Shown: positions 1 to 6,813, counted from the stretch's first letter. The stretch is 7,938 bases of DNA from UBA5026 sp949065595 (GCA_949065595.1 CARSXK010000035.1:1-7938), one strand, 5' to 3'. Notes: a model not told the origin generated them from the sequence alone. Translations and numbers: made by a program.

Positions 1-11
1 TTAATCAATAG

Positions 12-39
12 AAAACCCATAGAAAAAATCTATGGGTTT
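12..39 (-). terminator. Second (distal) intrinsic terminator of the gatCAB-asnS operon
   Basis: Read on the minus strand, this is an 11-bp perfect hairpin: AAACCCATAGA pairs with TCTATGGGTTT around a five-base T loop (arms at 39-29 and 23-13). Its downstream arm ends in a run of T and is followed by a T-rich stretch (TCTATTG). It lies about 40 bases after the asnS stop, where an operon terminator is expected. On the plus strand the hairpin is not followed by a T run, so it looks one-directional. The U tract is short and interrupted by C, so efficiency is uncertain. Confidence 0.72.
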
Positions 40-51
40 GTCTACACTCTG

Positions 52-76
52 AAAAGATTCCTTTTTGGAATCTTCC
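52..76 (-). terminator. First (proximal) hairpin after asnS, probable terminator
   Basis: This hairpin starts two bases after the asnS stop codon. On the minus strand AAGATTCC pairs with GGAATCTT (8 bp, arms 74-67 and 61-54) around an AAAAA loop, extendable by two G-U pairs. Only a short T run (TTTT then C) follows, so on its own it may be a weak terminator or a 3'-end stabilising hairpin. With the stronger hairpin just downstream it forms a tandem arrangement closing the operon. Confidence 0.55.
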
Positions 77-78
77 TT

Positions 79-1458
79 TTAAAAATCACAATTTTTAGGT
101 GTTCTTGGATAAGGTATTACATCACGAATATTTTCAATTCCTGTTAAATAAATAAGCAGTCTTTCAAAGCCCATTCCAAATCCAGAGTGATAACAGCCAC
201 CATATCTCCTTAAATTACAAAACCAATCTACTGCATCGGTATCTACATTTAATTCATGCGCACGGTGGATTAATTTTTGATAGTCGGCTTCACGTTCAGA
301 GCCTCCCATTAATTCCCCAGCTCCTGGTACTTCTAAATCTACCGCGGCAACTGTTTTTCCATCTTCATTTAATTTCATATACCATGCTTTAATGTCTTTT
401 GGCCAATTGGTAATGAAAACAGGTCCATTGAAATATTCTGTAATATATTTTTCATGTTCTTTGGCAATGTCTTCTTCGTAGTCCGGAGTAAATTCAAAAT
501 TAACATCTGCTTTTTTCAAAATATCAATTACCTCATGATGTGTAATACGTGTAAACTTGGAATTGACTAATTTCGTCAACTTTTCTTTTAATCCATTTTC
601 TACAAACTGATCACAGAAATTAATTTCCTCTTCACATTTTTCCAAAACATAATTTACAATATATTTCAGCATTTCTTCTTCAATATCCATAAGTCCCTCT
701 AGGTTACAGAAAGCAATTTCTGGCTCAATCATCCAAAACTCATTGGCATGTGTTTTGGTATTAGAATTTTCAGTCCTAAATGTAGGGCCAAATGTATAAA
801 TTTTTTTAAATGCCATTGCAAATGTTTCACCATGCAATTGCCCTGTACCTGTAATATAAGCTTGTTTACCAAATAAATCTCTACTCATGTCTGCATGTCC
901 ATCTATCATAGGAATATGATTCATATTTAAAGAAGTGATTTTAAACATTTGATCACTACCCTCACAATCTGCCGTTGTAATCAATGGTGTATGTACATAT
1001 AAATATCCATGCTCTTGGAAATAAGTATGAATCGCATGAGCTGCTACACTACGAATTCGAAATACTGCTTGAAATAGGTTGGTTCTAGGACGTAAATAAG
1101 CAATTTCCCTTAAAAATTCTCGTGTATGTCTTTTTGGTTGCAACGGATAATCTTCTGGGCAATCTCCCTCGACAATTAAATCCTCTATCACTAGTTCAAA
1201 TGATTGTCCAGCTCCAATCGAAGCTTTTACTGTTCCTGTTACTGTAATAGCGGCCCCTATGTGTAACTGATTGATTTGTTCCAATTGCTTATTGTCGTTA
1301 TCATATACCAATTGGATATGCTTGAAATAGGTCCCATCAGAAAAGTCAATAAATCCAAAATCTTTTTGTTTTCTAATATTACGAATCCATCCTTGTAATG
1401 TAACAGTTTGATTCATATATTTTTCTATTTTTTGGTATAGTTCTTTTATATCTATCAT
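79..1458 (-). CDS. asnS: Asparaginyl-tRNA synthetase (AsnRS)
   Basis: This cytoplasmic class IIb aminoacyl-tRNA synthetase joins asparagine to tRNA(Asn) using ATP. At 459 residues it is close to the usual bacterial AsnRS length (about 460). The N-terminal OB-fold anticodon-binding domain covers roughly residues 17-100 (VTLQGWIRNIRKQKDFGFI, then the DGTYFKHIQLV strand). The catalytic domain shows motif 1 near 151-160 (GYLYVHTPLI), motif 2 at 223-250 (FGPTFRTENSN, then EFWMIEPEIAF) and motif 3 near 426-433 (GFGMGFER). The C-terminus IRDVIPYPRTPKNCDF is characteristic of AsnRS; AspRS ends differently. The ATG start has a good Shine-Dalgarno site (AGAAAGGA), which lies inside the last codons of gatB; only five bases separate the genes. 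It is the last gene of the T-box-controlled operon. No frameshift or missing motif was seen. The identification is firm. Confidence 0.96.
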   Translation of the reverse strand: MIDIKELYQKIEKYMNQTVTLQGWIRNIRKQKDFGFIDFSDGTYFKHIQLVYDNDNKQLEQINQLHIGAAITVTGTVKASIGAGQSFELVIEDLIVEGDCPEDYPLQPKRHTREFLREIAYLRPRTNLFQAVFRIRSVAAHAIHTYFQEHGYLYVHTPLITTADCEGSDQMFKITSLNMNHIPMIDGHADMSRDLFGKQAYITGTGQLHGETFAMAFKKIYTFGPTFRTENSNTKTHANEFWMIEPEIAFCNLEGLMDIEEEMLKYIVNYVLEKCEEEINFCDQFVENGLKEKLTKLVNSKFTRITHHEVIDILKKADVNFEFTPDYEEDIAKEHEKYITEYFNGPVFITNWPKDIKAWYMKLNEDGKTVAAVDLEVPGAGELMGGSEREADYQKLIHRAHELNVDTDAVDWFCNLRRYGGCYHSGFGMGFERLLIYLTGIENIRDVIPYPRTPKNCDF

Positions 1459-1463
1459 CTTTT

Positions 1464-2888
1464 TTATCCTTTCTGTATTTCTTCTTGTATCATTTTTCTT
1501 GTTGTTGCAGGGTTGGCTTGTCCTTTTGTCTTTTTCATCACTTGACCTACTAAAAAGTCTACAATATTGGTTCTTCCCGCTTGGTATTCACTTTTGGCAT
1601 TTGGATTTTCCCCAAACACTTCATTTACAATAGTGGCAATTTCAGCGTCCCCCCCTATTTGTTTGATACCTAATTCTTCGACAAGTTGTACTGGAGATTT
1701 TTCTTGTTCCAAAGATGCGTAGAGTACTTCTTTGGCCTGTTTACTAGATATTTTACCTGATGAAATCAAATGGATTAATTCAACCAACATTTTAGGTGTT
1801 AAAAATAGTTTTGAAATCGGAATTTCGTATTTATTCATATGTCCTAAAATAACACTGGTAATCCAGTTGGAAGCTGACTTTGGATCGGCTCCTTCCTCTA
1901 GTGAGGCTTCAAAATATTCAGCCATTTCTTTTTCTTTGACCAAAATCGTTGCATCATATCTAGATAATCCATATACTTCCATATACTTTGTAATACGCTC
2001 ATATGGAAAAGATGGAAGCTCTTTTTCAATTTCTGCTATCCAATCCCGTTTTAAACGAATGGGTGGAAGATTTGGTTCTTTAAAGTATTTATAATCAATG
2101 GCATCTTCTTTGGAACGCATGGAATAGGTACACATATGGTCTTCGTCATAGCGTCTGGTTTCCTGTGCAATAGCAATACCCGATTCTAATAGTTCTGTTT
2201 GTCTTTTGATTTCAGTCAAAATCGCATCTTTGACATTATTGAAAGAGTTGACATTTTTAATTTCAACTTTGGTTCCAAGTTCTTGCACTCCCTCTTTCAC
2301 AAGTGAAACATTCACATCACAACGCATTTGTCCCCTATCAGTTCTAGCTTCACTTGCATCACAATATAAAAATATACTTCTAAGAGCTTCTAGAAAAGCA
2401 ATGGCCTCTTCTACGCTATGCATGCATGGTTCTGTTACAGTTTCCAGTAAAGGAACACCCGCTCTATTATAATCGATTAAAGAGTAATCACCATAATGGT
2501 CTAATGATGCGGTGTCTTCTTCTAAATGGGTATCGTGAATCAGGACTTTTTTATCTTCCCCATTTACATTTATCATAACATATCCGTTGATTCCAACTGG
2601 TTGGTCAAATTGCGTAATTTGATAGCCTTTTGGTAAATCAGGATAGAAATAGTTTTTTCGTTCAAATGTCATAAATTCTGGTATTTCACAGTGCATTGCT
2701 AACGCCATTTTTAGAGATTGCTTGACTCCATATTCATTGATTACAGGTAAAATTCCAGGTAAACCTAGGTCAGTGGTTGCAAGGTTGCTGTTGGGAATTT
2801 CTGAATACGTATTGGCTGCGCTTGAAAAATTTTTTGTATTTGTTTTTAATTCACAATGTACTTCTAATCCAATCGTAGGTATATACAT
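1464..2888 (-). CDS. gatB: Asp-tRNA(Asn)/Glu-tRNA(Gln) amidotransferase subunit B
   Basis: GatB is the tRNA-binding and kinase subunit of GatCAB. It phosphorylates the carboxylate of mischarged Glu-tRNA(Gln) or Asp-tRNA(Asn) with ATP and then amidates it with ammonia channelled from GatA. The N-terminal IGLEVHCELKT motif carries the metal-binding His at residue 11. The GatB/GatE signature follows (LATTDLGLPGILPVIN, RKNYFYPDLPKGYQITQFD, HLEEDTASLDH, DYNRAGVPLLE, RGQMRCDVNVSL). The C-terminal YqeY-like tail domain ends with NIVDFLVGQVMKKTKGQANP. From the ATG at 2888 the protein is 474 residues, normal for the family. I prefer this ATG, one base after the gatA stop and eight bases after a strong AAAAGGGGG site. 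The frame is open further up to a TTG at 2909, but that would add seven unconserved residues encoded by the ribosome binding site itself. Third gene of the operon. Confidence 0.96.
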   Translation of the reverse strand: MYIPTIGLEVHCELKTNTKNFSSAANTYSEIPNSNLATTDLGLPGILPVINEYGVKQSLKMALAMHCEIPEFMTFERKNYFYPDLPKGYQITQFDQPVGINGYVMINVNGEDKKVLIHDTHLEEDTASLDHYGDYSLIDYNRAGVPLLETVTEPCMHSVEEAIAFLEALRSIFLYCDASEARTDRGQMRCDVNVSLVKEGVQELGTKVEIKNVNSFNNVKDAILTEIKRQTELLESGIAIAQETRRYDEDHMCTYSMRSKEDAIDYKYFKEPNLPPIRLKRDWIAEIEKELPSFPYERITKYMEVYGLSRYDATILVKEKEMAEYFEASLEEGADPKSASNWITSVILGHMNKYEIPISKLFLTPKMLVELIHLISSGKISSKQAKEVLYASLEQEKSPVQLVEELGIKQIGGDAEIATIVNEVFGENPNAKSEYQAGRTNIVDFLVGQVMKKTKGQANPATTRKMIQEEIQKG

Positions 2889-2889
2889 G

Positions 2890-4341
2890 TTAATTTCCCC
2901 CTTTTGCAATTTGATTTTTACACCCTGTTATGGTTTCCATTTTGTAAGCCATATTTAAGACTACATCATCTTCAAATTGTCTTCCTGTTAAATTAATGGC
3001 AATTGGCATATTATTTACAAAGCCAGATGGTATCGTAATACTAGGAAAGCCCCCAAAGTTGGCAATAACCAAATGATTTTCTAATATTAAATATCGATCA
3101 GATAATTGATCCGTTTTGTCTTCAAAGTGAGGCGCAATTCCCCCACTAGCAGGCATAAGCATTCCATCATATTCTTCCAATAATGTATTCATTTTATCGA
3201 CAATCATACGACGTACCCTCTGTGCATTTTTAAATAATTTTTCTTGGTTCTCTTTTTGTAAGATATAGCTTCCTAACACAAATCTTCTTTTGATTAATTC
3301 ACTAAATCCTTTGGTTCTCGCATCCATCATAATCTTTGGAATACTATTTCCTTCTCCCCTTACACCAAAATGAATTCCTGTTAAATTGGCATTGTTACTT
3401 GTTGCTTCCGCACATGATATGGCCATATAAGTTGGATAAATTGCATTTAATAGTTCTTTTGGAAAAGATACTTCTTCTACAATGAAACCCAATTGTTTGA
3501 TTTTTTCTACTGTTGTTAGAAACGATTGAATTGTTTCTTTATATTCTATCTCTTCACTATTTTCATAGTTTTCCAATGCTTCTTTGATATAGAATAGTTT
3601 CTTTCCTTGAATATCATTTTCTAAAGTATCTACATAGCATTTATGATCATCTGGTAAAGAAGTCATATCATGAATATCTTCTCCTTTGATGATATCAGTT
3701 ACATAGGCTACATCCTTGACATTACGGGCAAAACAACCAACATGATCCAAAGAAGAGGCAAATGCGAATAATCCATACCGAGATATCCGTCCATAAGTAG
3801 GCTTGAATCCTACCACGCCACCAAAAGCGGCAGGTTTTCGAATGGAGTCCCCTGTATCAGATCCAATTGCGAAAGGAACAATTCCTAAAGCAACCGCAGC
3901 CGCACTTCCTGCACTGGATCCTCCAATTTGTCTTGTTGTATCCCATGGATTTTTAACAATTCCTGTATGTCCTGTGGTACCAGTTCCGCCCATGGCAAGT
4001 TCATCCAATACAGTTTTCCCCATAAGAACCGCACCAGCATTTTCTAATTTTTGGTATACAGTTGCATTATAAACAGGTACATAGTTTTTTAAAATATTAG
4101 AAGATGATGTGGTTAAAATATCTTTTGTAGAAATATTATCTTTTAACGCATAAGGAATTCCAGATAATATACAGCTATTTTCTTTTTCATTTTTTTCCTC
4201 TAAAATCGTTACAAAAGAATTGTAGGTATCTTGATACTGTTTGGCAAGTAAGATGGATTCTTGAAATAATGCCTCACTTGTTATGTTTGTTTCATCCAGT
4301 GCTTTTCTGATTTCGTCAATACTTTTATCCATATAACTCAT
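2890..4341 (-). CDS. gatA: Asp-tRNA(Asn)/Glu-tRNA(Gln) amidotransferase subunit A (variant active-site motif)
   Basis: GatA is the glutaminase subunit of GatCAB: an amidase-signature enzyme that releases ammonia from Gln (or less well Asn) for GatB. The Ser-cisSer-Lys triad is visible as Lys67 (YALKDN), Ser142 (GGSSAGSAAAV) and nucleophile Ser166. The spacing (99 and 24 residues) matches the known K79/S154/S178 of Staphylococcus aureus GatA. The length of 483 is typical. The usual DTGGSIR motif reads DTGDSIR here, with Asp165 (codon GAC) in place of the glycine next to the nucleophile. The Asp that usually helps hold the glutamine (D425 in S. aureus) aligns by eye with Glu421. KPTYGRISRYGLFAFASSLDHVG is otherwise conserved. 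I recall such variants in Mollicutes-like GatA, so this may be lineage-typical rather than a defect. The ATG overlaps the gatC stop (ATGA), implying translational coupling; Met4 is a possible alternative start. Confidence 0.95.
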   Translation of the reverse strand: MSYMDKSIDEIRKALDETNITSEALFQESILLAKQYQDTYNSFVTILEEKNEKENSCILSGIPYALKDNISTKDILTTSSSNILKNYVPVYNATVYQKLENAGAVLMGKTVLDELAMGGTGTTGHTGIVKNPWDTTRQIGGSSAGSAAAVALGIVPFAIGSDTGDSIRKPAAFGGVVGFKPTYGRISRYGLFAFASSLDHVGCFARNVKDVAYVTDIIKGEDIHDMTSLPDDHKCYVDTLENDIQGKKLFYIKEALENYENSEEIEYKETIQSFLTTVEKIKQLGFIVEEVSFPKELLNAIYPTYMAISCAEATSNNANLTGIHFGVRGEGNSIPKIMMDARTKGFSELIKRRFVLGSYILQKENQEKLFKNAQRVRRMIVDKMNTLLEEYDGMLMPASGGIAPHFEDKTDQLSDRYLILENHLVIANFGGFPSITIPSGFVNNMPIAINLTGRQFEDDVVLNMAYKMETITGCKNQIAKGGN

Positions 4342-4634
4342 GCTTCTTCCACCACCTTTGGTACACGTACTTGATTTCGTTCAACTTGACTTGCATTCTT
4401 CAATGCCTCAGTTGTATCTAATGTATCTTTTATTTCATCTTTTCTAAAATGAGCATGTTCTATTTCATATGGAAATGTCATTGGCTCTACTTTCTGTATT
4501 CCTTCTATTTGTCCAATTAAATCCATTTGCTTTAATATGACATCAAATTCTTGTAATAATGTATCATACTCTTCTTCTTTCATATCAAACATGAGTTTTC
4601 CTGCATATTCTTTTAGTTGCTCTTTTGTTATCAC
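4338..4634 (-). CDS. gatC: Asp-tRNA(Asn)/Glu-tRNA(Gln) amidotransferase subunit C
   Basis: GatC is the small subunit that wraps around the GatA-GatB interface and stabilises the amidotransferase. The 98-residue product has the family pattern: an N-terminal helical part (ITKEQLKEYAGKLMFDMKEEE), the VEPMTFPYE core, FRKDE, EALKNAS and the C-terminal VRVPKVVEEA. The start is a GTG at 4634, placed eight bases after a good Shine-Dalgarno site (AGAAAGGA, 4650-4643). An ATG overlaps it but is followed directly by TGA, so it cannot be the gene start. The TGA stop overlaps the gatA ATG by four bases. It is the first gene after the T-box leader, so its expression depends on read-through of the leader terminator. 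Normal family endings such as KVVE just before TGA show that TGA means stop in this organism. Confidence 0.94.
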   Translation of the reverse strand: MITKEQLKEYAGKLMFDMKEEEYDTLLQEFDVILKQMDLIGQIEGIQKVEPMTFPYEIEHAHFRKDEIKDTLDTTEALKNASQVERNQVRVPKVVEEA

Positions 4635-4642
4635 ATAATCAA

Positions 4643-4650
4643 TCCTTTCT
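4643..4650 (-). promoter_or_regulatory. Ribosome binding site that fixes the GTG start of gatC
   Basis: AGAAAGGA on the minus strand ends eight bases before the GTG at 4634. It decides the non-ATG start. The ATG at 4636-4634 is six bases from the same site but is immediately followed by TGA. Confidence 0.75.
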
Positions 4651-4655
4651 TTGAC

Positions 4656-4700
4656 AAAAAAACAGTCACTACATCCTAAAACTAGGGACGAATGACTGTT
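4656..4700 (-). terminator. T-box leader terminator
   Basis: AACAGTCA (4700-4693) pairs with TGACTGTT (4668-4661), with an inner CCTA/TAGG helix closed by a GTTT loop. The stem runs directly into a T tract (4662-4656). It is the regulated terminator of the T-box. The CCCT segment at 4687-4684 is also needed for the antiterminator, so the two structures exclude each other. Confidence 0.9.
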
Positions 4701-4908
4701 GTATCCGCGGTACCACCCTTATTACCATAATGGTCTCTTTTGGTTCTATGAAACCTATGTGAATATAACGGATCACTTCCGGCTTACACTACTTTATTTC
4801 GCATAAGCAACTCCAAAGTGTTTTTCACATAATATCAATTGTTAGCTTCCACCATACCTAACTCGCTTTTATTGAGTGATTATGTTACTTTTCTTTTTCT
4901 AAGTCATT
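4656..4908 (-). promoter_or_regulatory. T-box riboswitch, tRNA(Asn)-type (specifier AAC)
   Basis: This 5' leader RNA lets uncharged tRNA switch off a terminator ahead of gatC. The T-box sequence AAGGGTGGTACCGCGG lies at 4720-4705, including the TGGT bulge that binds the tRNA 3' end. AGGG (4719-4716) can pair with CCCT (4687-4684) to form the antiterminator. Stem I begins near 4905. Its tip has a GTTAG/CTAAC helix closing a GTATGGTGGAAG loop, below it ACATAAT pairs with ATTATGT, and GAAAAGTA forms the 5' side of the specifier loop. The 3' side reads GTGAAAAACACTTTGG. The triplet before the usual purine is AAC (4822-4820), an asparagine codon, which fits control of asnS. Stem II is GCTTA/TAAGC (4808-4782). 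A stem IIA/B pseudoknot is visible: CGGA/TCCG with loop GTGA pairing to TCAC (4781-4759). Stem III is GGTT/AACC (4755-4742). The specifier assignment is by alignment to family patterns, not by folding software. Confidence 0.93.
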
Positions 4909-4914
4909 GTATCA

Positions 4915-4943
4915 AGTATAGAAGAATTTTAAATAACTGTCAA
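4915..4943 (-). promoter_or_regulatory. SigA-type promoter of the T-box-gatCAB-asnS operon
   Basis: A perfect -35 TTGACA (4943-4938) and a -10 TATACT (4920-4915) are separated by exactly 17 bp. The predicted start is the A near 4908, just before stem I of the T-box, giving a leader of about 275 bases. The -35 box is only nine bases after the stop codon of the kinase gene. The strong boxes suggest constitutive initiation, with control left to the riboswitch. Confidence 0.88.
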
Positions 4944-4952
4944 TATACTTGT

Positions 4953-6779
4953 TTATTGTTTCAATATTTTATCCAATTTTTCTTTGATTTGATCTCTATT
5001 AAATGGTTTTGCGATATAATCTACAAATCCTTCTTCAATGTATTTTTCTTTTGCTCCTGCTATAGCATCTGCAGTTAGAGCAATGACTGGTATACAAAAA
5101 TTTGGGTTTCCTTTTAATTTTTTCAAGGCTGTTTCTCCACTCATATTGGGCATCATAATATCCATTAGGATTAGGTCATATTCATCTCCCCGTTTTACTT
5201 TTTCTAAACATTTTAGTCCATCTTCTGCTTCTTCTATTGTAAAATTAAAATCAGATAGAGCCCTTTTGGCAACTTTAATATTTAATTTGTTATCATCAAC
5301 TATGAGGATTCTTTTATTTCCATAACTTCCTATAAAGGATTCGTTTATTGATTCCTTCTTTACTTCTTTTTGGATGATTAATCTTCCAATTTTCTGTGGT
5401 AGTTGTACCATAAAAATAGAGCCTTTTCCATAACTACTTTGAACATTAATTTTTCCACCCATGATATCTGTCAGGGCTTTGGTGATTGCAAGGCCTAATC
5501 CTGTTCCTTCCGTTGTGGAATTTTTTTCAATATCTAATCTTTCAAATTTGGTAAACAATTTATTAATTTGTTCTGCTTTAATTCCTCTTCCTGTATCTTG
5601 AACGGTTATTATTAAATTACAAATTTCTTTTTGATTGATACACTTTATCGTTAAGTCTACTGTTCCTCGATCTGTGTACTTAATTGCATTGGTAAGTAAA
5701 TTATTGATAATTCCTTTCACATGAACTTTATCCCCAATTAATTCATCTGGTATGTCTTCAGCGATATTTAAATGAAATTTAATGTCTTTTGTACCAATAC
5801 GAGTAGCGGTTACTTTTGACATATTTGTAATTTCCTCTTTAAAATTATATGGATTTTCTACCATTTCCATTTTTTCGGATTCTATTTTATTGATATCTAG
5901 TATATTTCCTACGATTTCCAGTAAGGTTTGAGAGGCATTGATAATATCTTCCGTATCTTCAACCACTTCTTTTGGTACTTGATCTTTGTAAGTTGCGATA
6001 TCTTCTAATAATCCTACTATTGCATTTAATGGTGTTCTTATTTCATGAGACATGCTGGATAAAAAATCTGATTTTGCATGGTTGGCTCTTTCGGCTTGAC
6101 TTTTAGCAAGTTCAAGTTGACTAACCATTTTAATATCTGGATTTTCAATCGTATGATACATAATCATGTTGATATAAACAATAATTGCTGGGATAACAAT
6201 CAAGGTTGGATCTATAATTCTTACAAACCCAGCAACTAAAATCAAAAGAATTAAAAATATAAATGGAATATATTTTTTATTACGTATCTTTTTCATATTT
6301 TTCAATAGAATTAATAAGTTCATAATAAAATATAACAAGGCAATTCCATATACAAAAACTGTACCAATCCCTATGACTCCCATTGTTTCATTATTAGAAA
6401 TGATGTCAATTGGCAATATAAACTGTATTAGAATTGAAACTATACTTAAAAGGATTACTCTTTTTTTAAATTTATTATATTTCACCAAATCTTGATAAGT
6501 TATATAATATGTGTATAATGTCAAAAACATAGGCCAAAGAATATAATGTATAAAATCTACTTTATTTAATACTTTTACAAGTATTTCTGTTTGGTTAGTA
6601 AAACAGTAGTAAGTAATAAGCAATTCAATAATAACAAGTACCACATCAATCAAACTACTAATTAACATAAAACCATAAATTTTGGTTTCTTTGTTGTCTA
6701 CTTTTTTATGTGAAAAATGCAAAACTACCAATAACAGAATACAAAATAAAGAACTTATAGAAAAATAAATACTGCTCAT
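4953..6779 (-). CDS. Membrane hybrid histidine kinase with C-terminal receiver domain
   Basis: A 608-residue two-component sensor that should autophosphorylate on His and pass phosphate to its own receiver Asp. About seven hydrophobic helices fill residues 4-210 (near 4-22, 34-58, 77-95, 107-126, 133-160, 170-189, 191-208) with no large extracellular sensor domain. A short coiled linker (about 211-235) precedes the HisKA domain with SSMSHEIRTPLN and His245. The HATPase domain has an N box (Asn364 in NNLLTNAIKYT), G1 DTGRGI (395-400), an F box near 408-416 and G2 GTGLGL (425-430). The receiver (488-608) has Asp495/Asp496, acceptor Asp540 in LILMDIMMPNMSG, Thr569 and Lys591. All catalytic residues are present. 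There is no Hpt or output domain, so an outside partner is needed and none is encoded nearby. The ATG has a GTGAGGA site seven bases upstream. The signal is unknown; I assign no gene name. Confidence 0.93.
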   Translation of the reverse strand: MSSIYFSISSLFCILLLVVLHFSHKKVDNKETKIYGFMLISSLIDVVLVIIELLITYYCFTNQTEILVKVLNKVDFIHYILWPMFLTLYTYYITYQDLVKYNKFKKRVILLSIVSILIQFILPIDIISNNETMGVIGIGTVFVYGIALLYFIMNLLILLKNMKKIRNKKYIPFIFLILLILVAGFVRIIDPTLIVIPAIIVYINMIMYHTIENPDIKMVSQLELAKSQAERANHAKSDFLSSMSHEIRTPLNAIVGLLEDIATYKDQVPKEVVEDTEDIINASQTLLEIVGNILDINKIESEKMEMVENPYNFKEEITNMSKVTATRIGTKDIKFHLNIAEDIPDELIGDKVHVKGIINNLLTNAIKYTDRGTVDLTIKCINQKEICNLIITVQDTGRGIKAEQINKLFTKFERLDIEKNSTTEGTGLGLAITKALTDIMGGKINVQSSYGKGSIFMVQLPQKIGRLIIQKEVKKESINESFIGSYGNKRILIVDDNKLNIKVAKRALSDFNFTIEEAEDGLKCLEKVKRGDEYDLILMDIMMPNMSGETALKKLKGNPNFCIPVIALTADAIAGAKEKYIEEGFVDYIAKPFNRDQIKEKLDKILKQ

Positions 6780-6792
6780 AGCAATTCCTCAC

Positions 6793-6807
6793 AATTCTAC
6801 TAGAATT
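6793..6807. repeat. 15-bp palindrome over the kinase promoter start region
   Basis: AATTCTA-c-TAGAATT is a perfect 7+1+7 palindrome. It overlaps the end of the -10 box and the expected transcription start of the kinase gene, a place where a bound repressor would block transcription. AT-rich palindromes also arise by chance, so operator function is only inferred. Confidence 0.4.
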
Positions 6808-6813
6808 ATAACA
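6805..6813 (-). promoter_or_regulatory. Extended -10 promoter of the hybrid kinase gene
   Basis: TGTTATAAT on the minus strand combines a perfect TATAAT (6810-6805) with the TGn extension. At 17-bp spacing the -35 position reads TTTTTA, a poor match to TTGACA, so the promoter relies on the extended -10 and possibly an activator. The predicted start lies near 6798, about 20 bases before the ATG. Confidence 0.7.

Noticed and set aside
79..1458. The synthetase as a non-discriminating AspRS (as in some transamidation operons)
   Set aside because: The C-terminus IRDVIPYPRTPKN, the length near 460 and the motif 2 sequence are those of AsnRS.
1732..2094. Open frames on the plus strand, here and at 2206-2472, 2722-2958, 3803-4072, 4839-5078 and 5038-5325
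   Set aside because: They lie antisense to clear genes or to the T-box leader, have no family resemblance and no convincing ribosome binding site.
1464..2909. A longer GatB starting at a TTG (position 2909) and overlapping gatA
   Set aside because: The extra residues MQKGEIN are encoded by the ribosome binding site of the ATG at 2888, and GatB proteins normally begin just before the IGLEVH motif.
4338..4341. Alternative genetic code (UGA as Trp) given the Mollicutes-like GatA
   Set aside because: gatC ends in TGA exactly after the normal family C-terminus, and Trp codons in the proteins are read correctly as TGG. The standard code fits.
4820..4830. Dual GAA/AAC codon T-box as reported in a clostridium
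   Set aside because: That arrangement needs GAAC. Here five A lie between G and C, so a one-base shift from AAC gives AAA, not GAA.
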